From NCBI RefSeq assembly GCF_000719955.1, contig NZ_JOII01000075.1, forward strand, positions 1 to 5,803: a stretch of 5,803 nucleotides of DNA, written 5' to 3'. Under the pieces are notes generated by a model. That model worked only from the letters and a program-made list of their open reading frames with translations, did no database searches and was not told the origin of the DNA. The position numbers and the translations under genes were made by a program. Source of the stretch: Streptomyces albidoflavus (GTDB taxonomy: Bacteria; Actinomycetota; Actinomycetes; Streptomycetales; Streptomycetaceae). Below are positions 5,299 to 5,803 of the stretch, one piece after another; within the stretch, counting starts at the first letter, position 1; every line of letters begins with the position of its first letter.

Positions 5299-5518
5299 CA
5301 GCCCTTCGGGCTGGGCCGCCTCTATGTGGCCTTCGGCCACGGGCGGCCTGGTCCCGCTTCGCGGGCCCGAAAGGAAACCCGCCCCCTAAGTGGCCTTCGG
5401 CCACGGGGCGGAAAAGACCCGGCCCTATCGGGCCGCCGCTATCGCGGTGGGCCCCTTTAAGGCGCTTCGCGCCGGGGCCCGCCCCTGCGGGGCAAAGGAA
5501 AACGGCCTTCGGCCGTTT
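5299..5518. repeat. Hairpin array B, including nested hairpins, in a gene-free stretch
   Basis: Successive elements are: CAGCCC-TTC-GGGCTG (5299-5313); outer GGCCGCC (5314-5320/5342-5348) enclosing GTGGCC-TTC-GGCCAC (5326-5340); GGTCCCGC-TTC-GCGGGCCC with one mismatch (5350-5368); outer CCGCCCC (5379-5385/5405-5411) enclosing a second GTGGCC-TTC-GGCCAC (5390-5404); CGGCCC-TATC-GGGCCG (5420-5435); CCGC-TATC-GCGG (5436-5447); outer GGGCCCC (5449-5455/5474-5480) enclosing GGCGC-TTC-GCGCC (5461-5473); GCCCC-TGC-GGGGC (5481-5493); and AAACGGCC-TTC-GGCCGTTT (5500-5518). The GGTCCCGCTTCGCGGG hairpin is shared with array A (3604-3619). No ORF here has a ribosome site. Function unknown. Confidence 0.85.
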
Positions 5519-5541
5519 GAAAACAATCGCTAAGGCATTCT

Positions 5542-5582
5542 GATAAAGCCTGGAAATCACCCTGAAAAGGCACCGGATAAAG
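5542..5582. repeat. GATAAAG direct repeat in an AT-richer patch
   Basis: GATAAAG occurs at 5542-5548 and 5576-5582 (34-nt spacing), with GATAAG again at 5646-5651. The stretch 5519-5650 is visibly AT-richer than the rest of the window. Such repeats could be iterons or regulator sites, but two copies of a 7-mer are weak evidence. Confidence 0.3.
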
Positions 5583-5597
5583 AGGCGACCACCACGC

Positions 5598-5626
5598 TTG
5601 ACAAAGATTTGATTAGCCCTTATGGT
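5598..5626 (+). promoter_or_regulatory. Near-consensus sigma-70-type promoter
   Basis: A perfect -35 box TTGACA (5598-5603) is followed after 17 nt by TATGGT (5621-5626), which matches TATAAT at four of six positions. Transcription would begin near 5633 and run rightward. A purine-rich run, AAGGGGAGG (5649-5657), follows shortly after. It is the only recognisable promoter in the window. It presumably drives the gene that starts near or beyond the right edge, probably under a vegetative sigma factor such as HrdB. Confidence 0.65.
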
Positions 5627-5656
5627 GGGGAATGTAAAGAAATTCGATAAGGGGAG

Positions 5657-5803
5657 GTGAGGGAAATAGAAACCAAGTTCGAGGGAAACGGAACCGACAA
5701 GGTCACCCCCACCCCTCCTAGCCAGCCTAGCCGCGAAGCGGCAAAACCCCAGGTCAAGGGGCCGCGAAGCGGTCACAGCAACCCCCACGGCCGCCGTGAC
5801 GAT
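5657..5803 (+). CDS. Possible 5' end of a gene running off the right edge (uncertain)
   Basis: A frame beginning at GTG 5657 stays open for 49 codons to the end of the window; a stop lies just upstream (TAA 5648-5650), so no earlier start is possible. The predicted peptide is hydrophilic and rich in Pro, Lys and Arg with no recognisable domain. In its favour is the promoter 30-60 nt upstream. Against it, the purine-rich AAGGGG (5649-5654) sits only two bases before the GTG, too close for a good ribosome site, and the stretch contains palindromes like those of the non-coding arrays. The real start may instead lie further right, for example at GTG 5796, or beyond the window. Context would suit a replication or regulatory gene, but nothing seen identifies it. 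Confidence 0.3.
   Translation, partial: MREIETKFEGNGTDKVTPTPPSQPSREAAKPQVKGPRSGHSNPHGRRDD
5717..5732 (+). repeat. CCTAGCC direct repeat, 9-bp period
   Basis: CCTAGCC at 5717-5723 and 5726-5732 are separated by AG. The core resembles GCCTAG at 5216-5221 on the other side of hairpin array B. Only two copies are seen, so a binding-site role is speculative. Confidence 0.4.
5730..5773. repeat. Two CCGC-GAA-GCGG triloop hairpins
   Basis: GCCGC-GAA-GCGGC (5730-5742) and CCGC-GAA-GCGG (5762-5772, extended by a G-T pair at 5761/5773) have the same form as the CCCGC-TTC-GCGGG hairpins of the arrays but with the loop on the opposite strand. They contain the GCGAAGC core. They lie downstream of the promoter, in a possible leader or coding start. 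Confidence 0.7.

Noticed and set aside
5299..5518. Linear-replicon telomere end
   Set aside because: The palindromes resemble Streptomyces telomere hairpins in loop type, but genes and a promoter continue on both sides, so this is not a terminus; a former telomere cannot be excluded from the sequence alone.
5622..5660. 12-codon leader peptide (ATG 5622 to TGA 5660) before the possible right-edge gene
   Set aside because: The ATG lies inside the -10 box of the predicted promoter, so it would be upstream of the transcript start.
5003..5788. Long - strand open frame (261 codons)
   Set aside because: It runs across a bidirectional terminator, the whole hairpin array B and the small acidic gene, lacks a ribosome site, and its protein is low-complexity Arg/Gly/Pro; high GC explains the missing stops.

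Overview
The window looks like a piece of a high-GC actinobacterial accessory replicon or integrated element, most likely from Streptomyces or a close relative. The grounds are very GC-rich coding sequence with strong G/C at third codon positions, GTG starts, tightly overlapping genes, and a conjugation-type gene set. All convincing genes are on the + strand. Placement as plasmid, ICE or linear plasmid is inference; no replication, integrase or partition gene can be identified inside the window.

Region 1 (1-3406) is the end of a type IV secretion/conjugation operon. It holds the proline-rich C-terminal tail of an upstream protein (1-486), a single-pass membrane protein resembling TcpC/VirB8-like conjugation proteins (490-1257), a membrane-anchored two-domain cell-wall hydrolase with a lysozyme-like domain followed by a Cys/His amidase domain (1257-2462), and a protein of unknown function with a beta-rich N-terminus, Pro/Ala linker and helical C-terminus (2478-3341). 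Gaps are 3 nt, -1 nt and 15 nt, so these genes are probably co-transcribed. The operon ends at a perfect 18-bp stem-loop (3363-3406). The likely division of labour is that the hydrolase opens peptidoglycan locally while the TcpC-like protein forms part of the envelope-spanning channel.

Region 2 (3407-3766) has no credible gene. It contains a 13-nt direct repeat and then a 251-bp block bounded by 40-nt imperfect inverted repeats, filled with hairpins, several of them nested one inside another. This block lies directly upstream of the next operon and is the most unusual structure in the window, together with a related array at 5299-5518.

Region 3 (3767-5272) is a compact operon of three small cytoplasmic proteins of unknown function: a zinc-ribbon protein (186 aa), a second Cys/His-containing protein (186 aa) overlapping it by 4 nt, and a 96-aa acidic protein. 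It ends at a classic 13-bp terminator with a T-tract.

Region 4 (5273-5803) is again without a clear gene. It holds a second dense hairpin array (5299-5518), an AT-richer patch with a near-consensus promoter (TTGACA, 17 nt, TATGGT), and the possible but unproven start of another reading frame running off the right edge. The hairpin loops are overwhelmingly TTC on the + strand in both main arrays and GAA in two hairpins near the right end.
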